From Epiperipatus broadwayi (taxonomy: Eukaryota > Onychophora > Udeonychophora > Euonychophora > Peripatidae): a DNA stretch of 64,000 nt. Below are positions 11,640-25,878 of this stretch, in pieces. Positions within the stretch are counted from its first letter, which is position 1, and every line of letters starts with the position of its first letter. The translations under genes were made by a program, and so were the position numbers. The notes below the pieces were generated by a model. That model searched no databases. It was not told the DNA's origin and saw only the letters and a program-made list of their open reading frames with translations. The stretch spans positions 4,679,001-4,743,000 of the forward strand of contig JAQFVV010006294.1 in NCBI GenBank assembly GCA_028023455.1, given 5' to 3'.

Positions 11640-13470
11640 ATGATGATAATAATAGTGATATAAAATTGTTTATTATTAATTGTATTGCAAGAATGTAAAT
11701 TGACTTTATGCATTTTAAAACGGAAAATGAATATGTGAATAATAAATTATACAGTTTGGATAAAATTATTATTCTTTTGTTATATGCTTCATTTTTGTTA
11801 CTGCATTCACAATAGTAAATTATAAACAATACAATGTTTAATATTTCAAATACATTTGTTCCTTTTATTTGTGTAATATTATACTGGGAAGGTATGTATA
11901 AAATACATATATTTCCAGTGTAATGTCATGGAAATGTAGTGTAAATTGTTTAATTTATGTTAGAATGAAAAATAGGATTGGTATTGTGAAATGCAAATTT
12001 TTGTTGTAAATAATAATTCTAAAATATGTATTTTTATTTGTTGTATAGTACAATTTTCATTAGAGAGATGCTATCTGAAATTGCTTAAAGAGTGAATATA
12101 GAGGATTTCTATAGTTACACTCACATCAATGAAAAATCTTATAAATAGAGCTGAAAAGTTTAAATTCACTCTCTTTTGATTTGATTTTAAGCAGAAGCAC
12201 ATATAAATTTCTTTATATGATTTTCTTTTTATTTATTTTAAAGATATATAGTTAACTGAATAAAAGAATGGTAAGAAGCAATATTATCTGCCCATGAACT
12301 GGGTATCATGTTGAGAAAATTTTATGGGAAAATGACAATTTATTACAAAAGAAAAAATCATTGAAATTACTTCATTATGTTATAAACCATCACAATATTT
12401 TCTCCTTTAAAATGGATGTTACCTATATTTTAAAGATGGAATGCAAACATCAGAAAGTATACAAGAGTCATATTCAGCTGCCTGTGTAATTTTATTAGAT
12501 TCATTGATCAAATTTTTCTAAGATACAAATCACTTTAATTTCCTTTCATATTGTCCTAGATAAAGCTAGCATCTATTCATTTGCAATAATATTTGTTTGT
12601 AAAAGGATATCTTTTTATATCATCATGAATATAAACTGGTGCTTATGTGTGTGACATGATATAAAACAAATAGTAATTATTTGAAAGAATAATTTGGATC
12701 TATACATAAAACATCAGAATCGATACATTTAACGTTATAATATTTAGTTATTGCTTGCTTTCTTGCACATGAATTTAATTTATTATAGCATATATTTAGA
12801 GCTAAATTATATGCAGTATATAAGTCTAAAATTATTATTCAATAATTAAAGCGTTGAACATGTATAAGTTTCTCATAATAGAGACAATTGTAGACTAAAT
12901 GCTTTTCATATTTAAATGACAATAATTTTTTTAAATTGTTATTTATTATAAAATTAATTTTTTATTATAATAATATTTATCACTGATGAGATGCATCAAA
13001 AAATTTTATTTTTCGAGATTTCGAGACGATTAATTAAATACTGTATATTAAATTGCTCTGTGCTACATATTTTAAATTAATGTGTAATTTAAATATAGTA
13101 TTTCAAATAAATAAATGATGGGAAGAAGAAAATATATCGTTTAAGAAATCAAATGTTTATTTATTAATTTCCTAAAATTAATAAAGAAAATATAATTACT
13201 TTAATAAAGAAAATATAATTAGTTAGAAATAAAATGTAAAGATAAAGTCCACTGCAGGGAAACCTCTCCCTGATTACTGAAAAGAGATGGCAATACTAAC
13301 TATGCTTGCAAATTGCAAGGTCGATAAAAGTACTGTATATAACTTATTATAAATGTTGTTTTAATACATTAAGTAAAATTATTGTGAGTTTAGATTATTT
13401 ATTTATAGATATAATAAACATCTCCATACTTCCCCATTCTTTTTAAATTCATATAAATAAAAATACAATA
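11640..13470. other. A/T-rich DNA without recognisable gene
   Basis: No gene, RNA gene or shared repeat seen. Short open frames are A/T-rich chance frames. Confidence 0.5.
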
Positions 13471-13477
13471 AAAGACA

Positions 13478-13535
13478 AGTGATCCCCAAGATGCATTTCG
13501 TGCTGAACCAGCACTCATCAGTTGGCCCAGGTCAC
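13478..13535 (-). ncRNA. Hammerhead ribozyme, complete core, solitary
   Basis: On the minus strand: CTGATGA (13515-13521), a perfect 6-bp stem II GTGCTG/CAGCAC with a 3-nt loop (13500-13514), GAAA (13496-13499), a very short self-complementary stem III ATGCAT, and C17 at 13490, after which cleavage is expected. Stem I closes with CCAA/TTGG next to the core, an internal loop, then GTGA/TCAC. All invariant core bases are present. The minimal palindromic stem III is typical of type I hammerheads of PLEs and retrozymes, which work best as dimers. A decayed relative is at 27035-27095. It is not embedded in a recognisable longer element. Confidence 0.88.
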
Positions 13536-13577
13536 TATCTCATATATATCTCTATTATATGAAGAGTATTTATCTAG

Positions 13578-13786
13578 AGTAAATTGTTACATTTTCATTT
13601 ACCAGATAAATTCAATAATGATTATTATCGAGGTTTAAAGTTTATATCTGTGCTAGAGATAATTTCTAGCTTCAATAATGATTAGTAATAATCATTATTG
13701 TATTTATTTGAAATGGATGGCGTCAAAGTTGTGAGTCGAGGGAAGTTTGACAATGGTAAATGAAAATGTAACAATTATTTATTTAA
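13578..13786. repeat. Inverted repeat, MITE-like
   Basis: TTACATTTTCATTTACCAGA with AATAATGATTATTATCGAGG on the left returns inverted at 13684-13705 and 13754-13776, separated by unique DNA. A related single arm (AATAATCATTAATGTATTTA, then a GTGAGT block) is at 36311-36400. It lies 40 bp from the hammerhead at 13478-13535 but I see no evidence they form one unit. Confidence 0.6.
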
Positions 13787-13789
13787 TAT

Positions 13790-15330
13790 TTTGTAATTTA
13801 AATACAGACGTCCTAATTTTTGCATAGCATATACATTTTCATCCTACCAGAGTACAAAATTAATAGATATACATTTTTAAAATTTCAAAATAAAATGCAT
13901 CAAATTTTAATTATTATAATTTTAATAATTGTGATTAGATAAATAGAAAGAAATAAGCATGATATACATATAAAGAAGAGAGATAAATACTTCAAACAAA
14001 TTTAGTAAGAACAATTGCAGTGCAATGCTAAACATAGGTTGAGCACATTTGATGCAAGTTTGATGTACATCTAAATTAATTAATCAATAAATAGTCGCAT
14101 CAATTTCTGAGAGTATCTGTAACGAAAATTAAAAAGATATACAGTAATAAATATATACCGGTAAAACTTCTATCCAATTGGTTAAAGGATTAAAAACATT
14201 TGAGGCCGGTACAGAGTAAATATCCAAGTAACAATTATAGTTAACGTTAAGAAAAATGTAGAAAAAGTATTCGCAAATATCAGAGGAAAATTAAAACAAC
14301 TTTTCTAAAACTTTTTTTTTTACTGTTTATCTTCTTTGTCTTGATCTTTAAAAAGAATCAAACAATCAAAATCAATGTTTGAGGGAAAGATTCGTTTTAA
14401 AAATAGTTCTCTCTTCTCCATGTAAAAAAGATTTTGTAGATATTAAGCAAAATGTTTATTGTTAATATATTTTGTTATTCGTTATTATTTGAGCCAATAA
14501 TCAAGCTCAATTCCCACTGAAATCTTAGCAATTCATGATTTTCTGTATCTTTCGTTTTAGGATAGATGAAAGTTCATCATAATTGGAAGCAATGACGAAA
14601 TCAAACTTGATAAGTGCATTAAAAGTTGTAAAAAAAATTATATTTTTTTGTTTCATTTTTTAATCCTTTATCTGCTTTAACACAATATATTCTATTCTAG
14701 ACTCATCTATATATGCAGGAGTAGACGAACCTCAGATGATAGTGTTAAAGAAAATATTACTGCCAATATATTGGAGTGCATATGTTCTATCTGGAACTAG
14801 TTTTATTTTTGATATATTTGGTAAGCTAATAACTTGGAGGTTTTATCCACCCCCTAATTTTTCAAATTCAATCTTACCTGCTTGATAAGTAATCCAGATC
14901 TGAAGTAGATCACCGACTATGTATTGTTGTGATCTCTATTATATGCTATTTGAAAGCACTTTTGATTCTTCAGTGAAAAGGTGTATAGCTAATAAAATTT
15001 CATATGATTATTCTAGCTTATATTTAATCTCTGTATTAATAACAAAAATCAACTCTACATTAATTCTTTGATCTTCATTGACAAAGACCAATAGCCAGGA
15101 ACTAGTCCAATAATCTGATTGCTGCAATCATTTGATGTCCATGTTTGCATAAATGTCTATAGAGTTGGACTTTTTAAAATAGTCAGGACTTATAAAAATT
15201 ATCGGAGGTCATAGAAACATTTGAATTTTTTTTTAAACAAAAATACTCTCCTTATAATAAAATCTCCCAGTACATATCACTATCACTAGCAGAAAATTCA
15301 AATACAAAATATTCAAACCCTTCTCCCAAA
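13790..15330. other. A/T-rich DNA without recognisable gene
   Basis: No gene, RNA gene or shared repeat seen. Confidence 0.5.
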
Positions 15331-15339
15331 CACTGGTTT

Positions 15340-15447
15340 TCAGCAATACCCTCTGTAACTAAATATAAAGTCTGAACTTCAAATAGTACAATCTTTTTAA
15401 GTCATGTTTGAAGTTCAGAGTTTTTATTTACAAAGGGCATTATTGAA
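15340..15447. repeat. Short foldback hairpin
   Basis: Arms of about 48 bp (15341-15388 and 15397-15446) sharing TCTGAACTTCAAA and the outer ATTGC/TACC...TGTAA blocks with several mismatches, around an 8-10-bp centre. Likely a small, old MITE or inverted dimer. Confidence 0.55.
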
Positions 15448-15449
15448 AA

Positions 15450-18400
15450 AAACATAACATTTGGAAAGGTGATGTTTAACATTTCTTATAATATATATAT
15501 ATATTGTATAATTCACAGTCTAATTAAACATTCACGGTTGGATTTAGGTCTTTATTTTACACACTACAAAGTGCAAGTTAATCAAGATAAGAAAAAGAAG
15601 AATCATTTATGTACACATTTAGATATCCCAAGAACATAGCTATATTTCCTAATTAACTGATCTATTATTTATTACGATGTACATTGCCGGCGGAATCAGG
15701 TTTTTATTTATTTGAAAAGGGCACCAGAATTCTATACAGAAATTTACTGATCTGTCGCATCGCATTATCATTTCCGAAGTAAATTATTAAAAGACTGGGT
15801 GTTAAATTTTCTTGTCATTTTAAAGCTTTTATATGAATCTTGCCTGTGGCTTAACCATTAAAACAAGCATATTGGCAAAGGTAATTATGCATAATTAATT
15901 CCAATTAAGTAACCTTAATAATGCACAATGAAAAATTGATATTAAAGATACATATTTTATTAAACCAAATTAAAATATTTAAAAGATAAATTATTAAATA
16001 AAATTGGAAAGCACATACATGCTAATCCAAATAATAACGTTAAATAATTAAAACAATTCATTTCTTTTTAGTTGTCTCTTTAGAAGGCAATCCATGGATA
16101 CAATGTCTATAATAAATCAGGAATGTCTCTATTGGTAGCATATTATAAGCTTATAGTTTTGGTTAGAATGCAAACACTTAATCTTAGCTTACTGGTAAGT
16201 TTGTGTAAATTCTTGTAGTATACATGTATTTCTTGGGATCCCGAGTTCATTGGAAGGTAACTGATTTCTTTTGTCGAACATTTTTGCATTCCTCATCTAT
16301 TTTAAGGCTGTACTCAGAAGCTCTTTATGAAAGATGGTGCCTGCAACATTTTGTTTTCATTTTCATATGAAGACTTCGTAAGCAGATGAGTAGTATTTCT
16401 GCATAGATGCATTTCACTAGCCAGAGTTCTTATGGGAACCTCTAGCTGAAAGAACAAGACAACAAGATCTTGATTGCCCTTATTTTCTTCCTTTTATACT
16501 CACAATTTGTTTTTAGACCTCTGCACATATATTATCTTTTGTTTTTTTATCAGAATACAAAATAATATGTACATTCTTTCTTATTTTTGAGATACAAAGT
16601 TTTTTTTTTTTTTACAACTTATTTCCACCATCTTTAATTAGCATTAGAAGGATCTTCTCTGATTCTAATCTTTTGTGTTTATAATTTCTTTTTTTTTTGT
16701 TTATCTGGATTAGTAATCTGCATATCTTTTTTATTTCCTCCAATTTTAAGTTTTATTTTTAATTAAATAGATAATTCGAGACAAAAATAACTTTCATTAC
16801 ATGTTATCTAAAAATAAGTCATATCAACTAAAAAAAAAGAAAAACTAAATTGGCTCTTTGAATGATCATTAATTTTTTTACTTTTTTAAAAAAATATTGC
16901 CAAATGCCAATATACTCATAAACCATTCATATTTTAATATGATGCAGTATATATATATTTAAATGTCTCAAAGCTTTTCATTAATTTTGTTAATAAATTT
17001 TTGTTATATGTTTGTAATTTAGTTTTAAAGGATGTCTTTTTTTTTAAAAAAAAAAAATTCCATTGAATCTTATTGCAAATACATTGCAATATCATTAAGG
17101 TATTTTAATTTTTCAATATACTGTATGTAACAAAAAAAATATTTTTAAACAAAACTTATATTCAATAACAAATATGTACATTTTTGTTTATGAATTATTT
17201 TATTGTTTTTATTTAACTCATTTATTGCAAGCAATTATTTTTTTTATGAATATTTTTTTCTTATTTAATGCACTTCTTTGCTGTAAATTCATTATTTTTG
17301 AAACAAATTATTTTACTTGTTTTACCATTTCTTACTACTTCCTTGCACAAAATGGCATTTTCAGCACTGACCTACAATTAAAGTTTTAAGAAATTATTTG
17401 CAATGCTATACCATATATTTAAAGAAAACAGTAAAAATATTAATCACCATCTTAAAATGCATTTGTACTCTGTACCCTTGTAAAAGATAATTGTTATATT
17501 CAAAACAAAAATGAAAATATATATTTAGCATGCATGTTCCATCACACAATGCTATTAGATTTTTAATCACTAGATCTACAATATTAGTGAACTGTGATTT
17601 TATGCTGTCTGTCATTATATTTTGCATGAAAGCATCTGTACTTCTTTAGGATAAGATAATCCTACAGAAAACCTAAAGAAATAAAGATGATTTGCATTGA
17701 ACATTAGGATAAGAAACATGAAATTAAAGAGATATGATTTCATTAATAACATAGATTCATTGATGGTTTGAACACAACAGTTATCTTTGACAATGAAGCT
17801 CAAATCAAAAATGCATCAAGGTTATATTTAATATTTTCAATGTTTTCTCTGAATATGTGATAATAGTTTCACTTTGAACATCAAAATTATTCACATTTCT
17901 TTTTGTTATATTCTTCTGTTTTACAACTATTTCTGTATAGTTTTTAATATTTTTTATTTCAGTCAATTTTTTCATTTTGTTTATATAACTTCAATAATAG
18001 CTTCATTAAATACTATTGAGACTCAACTTTTTTATCTACATCCATTTATTTGTCTGTATTTTTAATTTTTTTTTAACTACTGATTGATATTTCCTCTTCA
18101 ATGTCTTCATTAGATCACTTCAATTTTAGAAACAAGTTTTATTTAATATTCAGAGATTTCAGCTTTGAAGTTTGCACCTCTAAGTTAAGTAGGCCCTAGA
18201 AGTGTGCTTACCATTGGGCTCACACTCTGTAATTTTTTGGGAAGGAAAAATGTCATGATGGGGGTGGGAGCTAGAAGATTCTGATTACCTTTCATGATAA
18301 TTTGAACCATGAGTCTGATCTTCTAAATTGCCTGCCTTAGAAAATAACTTTAAAATATAGTATCATAGTGAATTTATAAAACAACAAATCTACATCTCAA

Positions 18401-19567
18401 GTAACAAAAATCACCAGAATTTCACATAGCCATGTCTTATATCAATTTTGGATATAACTACTCAAGAAAAAAAAAAATTCTGACATTTGTCCTTAAAAGC
18501 TTAAAAGATATAACTAACACCACTCTGTACGCAAATACCTAAATTTGTTATTATAATTAATTATTTTCATATATTTGCTATTCTAAACACACATTTTTTT
18601 ATTGTCGTAAAATTTTGTGGAAGTTTTAAATTATTTAATAAGGGCAAATAATAATCGCTTAATGAGGATTTAAATTTTTTTTTAATTCGTAGCAAATTAA
18701 TGTACTTAAGTTTTATTATGTATGGAACTGAACTCATTTAACATATATATTAATATGCCTTGATTATGAAAATAATAATATAAAAATAAGCTAAGGATTA
18801 TTTCAAAATAAATATTAAAATAAATTTTTTTATGAAAAAAGAATGTCTGAATATCTAATGAATGTAATTGTTAAAACTTTATTAGTAGTAGTATAAAATG
18901 CATTTAACACCCATAACATAATAATGCAAGTATTAGTTTATAATTCTTAATAAAATTGTTGTGATATTAAGAAAACCTATACTTTTTATTTCTCTTTTAT
19001 TTAAATATGAGTTTTTTATTTCCATGATAAACCTTATTTTGTTAAATATAATTGTATATGTGCAATCATTGTGTAAGTATATATCGTTTAGGTTCAGTTA
19101 GTAACTGAAAATGGTAACAGAAAGTGTAATTTTTTAGAAGGGTTTAAATATATATCCATAAGGATGACCTTACAACCTCAAAAGTACTGTCTGTAGTAAA
19201 GATACTTTCCTCTGTTTAAGTTCAAGGAAAGCTATCTTTCCTAAATAACTCTTTAGCCAATTAAAGGAGAATTGGATTATAGAGAGACAATGAATTTGGA
19301 AATGTAACTATTACCATCAAAGAAATTAATAGCAGTTTGCTTACAAATAAAATTGTAAGTTTTTTTGATCAACAATTCATTGTTATTGTTTTAAGGTTAT
19401 GTAATGTCATAAATGTTTAGAATATCAAAGGTTCATTAGCCAAGATGGCTCATATTATATTTTGACTTACTAATATAAAGGCTTACAATTGAATATACAT
19501 ATTTACTTACTATTTCAAATGATCAAATTTCAATGTTAAAATTTGTCCATAATGTTGCTTTCTATAA
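15450..19567. other. A/T-rich DNA without recognisable gene
   Basis: About 4 kb with long T and A runs (for example 16601-16611 and 17041-17057). Open frames are short and Phe/Leu/Ile-rich, and I take them as chance frames. No RNA gene or shared repeat seen. Confidence 0.5.
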
Positions 19568-21173
19568 ATAAAATTAAAAATAATCAATTTAAAACAAAAT
19601 TGAAATAGACAACTCACTATAAATAAAAATAATATTTAATACATCAATCTGAAATTCCTTAATGGAATTTTTTTCAAGATATTTCTTTTTACGCGATCAC
19701 ATGACCAATTACTCTACAGCGACTCTTTCCAATGGACATTATTTACATTACATTACAATAAATATATTTATTAAAATAAATACATTAAATATAATAAAAA
19801 AAATATATGTACTTAAAAATTATTAACTTTATTACAGCCCCCCTCCATAATATATATATATACAATTAATCTAAAAAAAACAATAATAATAATAATCGCT
19901 AAACATTACATGGTCACCAGTTCTTATGCTTGCTCATAACTGTTGTTAAAACAGGCAAAACTCTCCATACAGTAGTTCCACTCAGTGCAAACCAGAGTAA
20001 TCAATGGATGCCAGCAGGCTTGTGCATAAAATCCCTATCTAGTACCTACTCATCCAATATCCCCAGACTAGTTTCTGGCTTGTGGTTTTCATTAATGAGG
20101 AACCTTGGATCTGAGAGCACTGCATCTAAATTTTAGGATTTAATGCAATCCCCCAGCAGCTTACCTTATTATCTTTGCTTAACTATAAAACTATGAGAAT
20201 AAAATTGAAAACACAATAATATTTTCAATCCAAGCTCATTAGCTTATATAGTCATATAAGTCTGAACTCAATTCAGTACTCATACATTTTGGTGTCTTTG
20301 ATTTTTTAATAACCATAGCCACCACTATCCTATTAGGACCTATATGACTATATAAGCTAATGAGCTTGGATTGAAAATATTATTGTGTTTTCAATTTTAT
20401 TCTCATAGATTTGTAGTTAAGCAGAGATAAAAGGTGGCTGCTAGAGGATTGCATTAGATCCTAAAATCTAGGTATAGTGCTCTCAGATCCAAGGTTCCTC
20501 ATTGATGAAGATTACAAGCCAGAAAGCAGTCTGGGATATTAGATGAGTAGGCACTAGATAGGAATTTTATGCACAAGCCTTCTGCATTCATTGATTACCC
20601 TGGCTTGCACTGAATGACACAACTGTATGGAGAGTTTTGCCTGTTTTAATAATAATAATCCGTTCTATTTTTAAAATTAAACTCTAAAATTTTTAATAGT
20701 CTAACAATGCCATTTTCCCCCTAATTGTGCTGAACCTTTAACCATGTTTACACAATTAGGGGAGAAATGGGTATTATAGGATTATTGAAAACTTTAGAGT
20801 TATAATTTTAAAAATAAAAAAAAAGGGATTATTATTGTTTTTTTTTATAGATTATTTGTATATATATATTATGGGGAGGGGGGGGATGAAAGGATTGTAA
20901 TAAGTTTAATCATTTTTATGTACATATGTGTATTTTACTAATTATATTTAATGTATATATTTTAATAATTATATTTATTGTAATATAATGTAAATAATGT
21001 CCTTTGGGGGAGTTGCTGTAGTGTAATTATTGATCATGTGATTGTGTAAAAAAAAAACATCTTGAAAAGGTTCCATTAAGGAATGAAAGGTGGATTGATG
21101 TATTAAATAATATTTTTATTTATACTGAGTTGTCTATTTTAATTTTGATTTAAATTGATTATTTTTAATTTTA
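19568..21173. mobile_element. Old foldback element, host of a retrozyme
   Basis: A long inverted repeat: 19568-19897 (starting TAAAATTAAAAATAATCAAT) is the inverted partner of about 20820-21173, and 20660-20725 pairs with 20740-20815 around a small loop near 20730. Once the nested element at 19898-20646 is set aside, both halves form one continuous hairpin of about 400-bp arms. The arms differ at many positions (by eye about 15-20%), so it is much older than the nested element. No hammerhead core or transposase frame was found in it. Confidence 0.8.
19898..20646. mobile_element. Retrozyme family 2 copy, inverted dimer
   Basis: Two inverted arms of about 340 bp around a centre near 20300. The left arm starts CTAAACATTACATGGTCACC and extends about 45 bp beyond the right arm, which stops in GTTTTGCCTG. 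The 14-bp repeat TAATAATAATAATC flanks it (19884-19897, 20647-20660), although the repeated triplets make its length ambiguous. Each arm has a decayed hammerhead: minus strand near 20055-20105 (core box TTAATGA, GAAA intact) and plus strand near 20495-20540 (TTGATGA, GAAA intact). The 68-codon open frame in the left arm is not a gene; similar frames recur in the minus direction at 33.9 and 34.4 kb only because the repeat does. Confidence 0.8.
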
Positions 21174-24100
21174 CATGTTGAGTTATTTATTCTTTTTAAC
21201 ATTTTTTGTCCTGTTATGATGTCTTACAGATACAATTTTTATTTAATGTGAAGTTAAAATGAAGATTTTGTATTTCAATCATATTTTTCTTCATTGTTAA
21301 GACATAAAAGATAACTATTTAGTGAAAAATAAGTATTGAAAATTTCTGAGCTTATCTGAGATTTTTTTATATTTTGTGTATGTGAAAAAAATAAAAAACA
21401 GTCCACTTTGAACTTGATACATTCTGCTCAATTTATGAGCAGGTGGGTGATTTTTTTTCTTCTGTGCAACTTATATTTACTTTAGCAATACAGTATTCTA
21501 AAACAACATAGTCTTGATTTTTTTTCTCTGCAAAATGAAATTTACAGTAAATAAGATTGGCAAGTAGTGATTTTTTTTTTTTTATGTTATGACATTATTT
21601 TAATAAAAAAAAATTGCTTAATAAAATTGCATAAGTGAATTAATATTATTCAAAAGTACTTTTTACGTAATTTTGTCAATGTCTTTGTTTTTTATAGTAA
21701 TCATCTCCTTGGATTTGATCAAAGATTCTGAATTTTTCCCTCATTTCTCTAAATTTATCTAATTAGATTTCAGTGTACCAAATAAATATAAATGGAAAAT
21801 AAAATATTGAATATGCATTACACTGCATTGTATTTTATCTTCTGCCTATGGTTTAACTATATGTAAGGATATTTATAAAGTAGTAATTAGAGATGATTTA
21901 ATATGAATTGTGTTATTTAAGCAAAAACATCAAACTATTACACACACACCAATACAAACCCAATAAATCATTTTTCAAATAATAAATTATTAAACCTTTT
22001 GAGAATCATTATTTTTATAAAATGTTTATTTTTATAAAATAAGTGGATTAAAACACACAAAATTACTGTACATATGAATTCATATGAGCATAAATAAATA
22101 TAGAATTTATATAGACACACATCACTACAAATGCAAATTAATAAAAATTAAAACATTTTTTCAAATAATTAAAAAAAAAATCAAAAAATTAAAATTGTAT
22201 ACTTATGAGCCTGATATTCTGCAATTACGTTTAAACTTCATGGAAGGCCTTGTTTGTGAATCAGTATATTTTTAATCTGATAAAAGCGTATTTTTAGGCT
22301 GATAAAAGTTTTCTGTATTTATCGATTCATGAAAATTATAAAATTGATAAAAATAAAATAAAATTAAATGTGCGAAAAAAATTAATAAAAAATCCAATTT
22401 TCATCGGATTTTTTTTTAAAGACAGCCTTAGAAATCTACGTAAAAGATGTATAAAATTGCCATATTTCTGTTGATGTCATGCTTATAGTTTTTACATCAA
22501 TAGAAAAAGAAAACAATCTTTTGATCAATCAAATAAGATGAGCGGGATGCCCACTTAATAACTGGAAGCAGTTAAAACTAAAATATTACTCCCATATATA
22601 TTATGATATACATAAAATTACAAATTATAGCTTTTAATATTTGCTTTATTCTTATGTGTGGGAAAAATATATACACAGACCATTATCATTCATTTCACGA
22701 TACGTTCATGTAATTAATACCTAATTTATTGTGATTATAATGGTGATAAATATACTTTAAACTAACACACATACTAATATTTTATATATATGATAAATTG
22801 TAGCTTTATCTATTGCCATCTTGTGTGCAGCTACTCTAAGAGTGCCTGTCACAATATATATATATTATAATGGTCCATCTCAATGGCATTATGAGAGAGG
22901 GTCGCATCTGACTATGGTCTGTCCTAGAGTCTTCAGTAGGATGCTGGAGCTGGTGTGACAAAATATATGACCTATGATTACCCCCACATTTAATAGATTA
23001 GCTCAAGACATTTATTTAATTTAGATGTAATTTGGGTCAGTTCATCCCAACATTCTCTTTTGGATCAGTTGCCTCAGTATTTAAACTCAGGAAGAATTCA
23101 CATTTGACTCTCTTAACAGAAATGTACCTATGCAGATTTATGAATAGATTACCTTATTCAAGTTGCTATTAATACATAATCTTCATTTAAAACTTTTCTA
23201 CCCTAATTATCAAGTAGTGGTGTATGAGTATGTGTAGGTATAGGGTATTGATTTCACAGATGAATGCAAAGGCTGGTCCAATAAACTAAGGAGACTTTAT
23301 CACTACAACAAATTTTATAACATTTATTTATAAAACAAAATATATGAATACATTGCACACAATTTTAAATAAGTAAAAAAAAAAATAATGTTTACAATTG
23401 AAGATAAGAAGATTGTATATATCTCTCCAGTTTAAATATCAGTAATGAGCATCTATCATGTTAACAATCTACTAATTAGAAATTACTAGTCCCATAATCC
23501 CCATGATAGGTACTCATGCCACAGATATTTCTATGTACAATAAAAAATAAAATGAAAAAATTTATTATGTCCATAGCTAACTAACTAAATTAATTTACTA
23601 TTCACCCTAAGCACAGATTCAGTACCCAGTTCCAGTTATAAAGATTGACTTGTCCAAAGACTGCCCTTTTATTTGTCATATACAAACAAAGAAACAATAC
23701 TTGATATAATAGCAAAGTACATCCACTCAGAAAGTTAATCATTTATACTGAAAATACTTAAATAATATTAGTTTAACAAATAACAAACAATGTAATTCTG
23801 TCTCATCGAGTATGTGACATTAATATTTTAAAGAGTACACTCTTACTTTTAAAATTCAAATGCACAGTCATGAACAAAAGTCAAGCACTTGGGAAGAGAG
23901 ATCAAACCTAAATTTTATTTTAAAAGAAATAATTCTGACTGAACTCAATCTCCCCTCTCTGTTCTTCTTGTGTACTGCTAAATTGGACTCTCCCAGAATG
24001 TTGAATCAGAAAGTTTCACATTCACATAAAAATAAGAATAAAATAATGATGGAAAAATTAATAATACATACACATATCTGTATATAAAAAATATTCATAA

Positions 24101-25360
24101 CGCTTAACAAAAAAAATTATATTTCAGGAATCGATAAATCAGACTTATTAAATCACTAAAGTCCTTCTTATATTACAGTTCATAGTTTAAATGTCTTTCT
24201 CTCTGAAGATATGGATTGCTCATTGCCATTTCTGAATGGCACACTCTGAACAATTCTGCATTGATGATTCTTGGTTTTTTTTCACTCATCACATAAACAT
24301 TCCACACTGCATGAAGATTTCTCAGGTGATTTAAATGTAGAGATAGTCATAGGTTAATGCTCTCACCAAACTACAATCAATTGCTCTAGCCAGATCACAT
24401 TGTTCTAGTTCTATATATATAAATTTAAGTTCAATTGCAGTTTACAGTTAAAAGAAATACTTTTAAACATGATAAAATACACTTATCTTAACATCTGCTA
24501 TTCTGACTATACATATATTTATTTTCTGGTTTTCATCCAATCAAATGTTTGATCTTAATCTCCCTTTTTTTATTAGAAGCTTGAAACAATTTTTTTTTTT
24601 AAATCTATCCAGCTATTTGGGTTTATTTATTTGCTTTATTTAGAAGCAATGTCTCTTGTTTACTTCCTTAAATCTCATGCTAAGCTTATTTTTCTGAAGC
24701 TAAAACTTTTTGAAGGTGTTCATTTTGGATGGTGTTTGAAAACTTTTGCTTCAATGGAGTTGACTTCCCATAGCAAATGTATGATTTTTAAGAAGAAGGG
24801 TGATAATAGCATTTTATTTTTATAGTTAATGTTGTTTCTGTTTCCTAGTGTATGTAATTTTTCATTTTCTTTTTATTCGTGGTGTATGTCTATTGTTGTC
24901 TATCTATATGGATCATGATTATCAATTCAAAAAATAAAATCATGCATTATATCTTATTTTAGGTTGCTTGGTATAGTACTTGATCTTTGATCATTACCAT
25001 GATTAGCTTGTTATTGTTTAGGTCATTGTTTTATGCTTGTTGATGACCTACAAAACATTTAATAAAAAATGATTGTTATTATACATATATGTTTGTATTA
25101 ATTCTTTCAGTGATACTTTGACTTATTTAGCAATTGGAATTTAGTTCATTTTAAATATATAACTATGTACAGTTTTGTAACATGACTTATTATTTAGTTA
25201 TGTAACATAGTATTGATACCCTATGCCTATATAGCTGTCCATGTCTATTTTCTCAAATTTTTAAAGTAGTATGTTAGCAAAACCCATTGACTCTGCTAGA
25301 TATAACTCTTGACTAAGTATAGTCTAACATATGAGGTGGGTATGATTTTAAGCTAACCTC
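21174..25360. other. A/T-rich DNA without recognisable gene
   Basis: No gene or RNA gene recognised. Minor structures: a 16-bp imperfect inverted repeat around 23448-23516 (ATCATG/CATGAT with flanking ATGAG/CTCAT), and a (CA)n-like stretch near 21944. The stretch 22800-23100 is less A/T-rich but carries no recognisable motif. Confidence 0.5.

Positions 25361-25362
<2 letters not shown>

Positions 25363-25432
<70 letters not shown>
25363..25432. repeat. (AT)n microsatellite, about 35 units
   Basis: Longest perfect dinucleotide array in the window. Confidence 0.97.
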
Positions 25433-25435
<3 letters not shown>

Positions 25436-25878
25436 CTCTGGAAAATTTCTAAAAAGTGAAATGTGAATTTTAACACTTTCTAATGCACATTTAAAATGTT
25501 AATACTGCTATTTTCCATCAAGTATAAAATAAACAGGCTGATATCTTATACTGTTTATATTTTGGTTACAACCCTAACTTCATCAGGCATGCTAGATATC
25601 TAAATTCCTGTCACCATACCAGAATAACTACAAATCTTTTCTAAAAATAGATTCATGTAAAAAAAAAAGCTTTAAAAACATATGGATACATTTATCATAT
25701 AATCACAAAATTTTGTTCCAACTCATTATATATTTCAATCATCCATTATCCAAGGCAGAGAAAATTATAACTTCATTTTAAACCTTACATTGATTGACAA
25801 TTATTGTATATGCTGAATTGAATATGTAACATTAATAACTGTATTAAAAATATTTGTAATATTCAAGTTGTAGGTTAA

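Noticed and set aside
25500-25605. Hammerhead on the minus strand (CTGATGA with GTTA/TAAC stem II)
   Set aside because: GAAA is replaced by CAAA or AAAA, and no U-H cleavage triplet with a convincing stem III follows. At best a relic.
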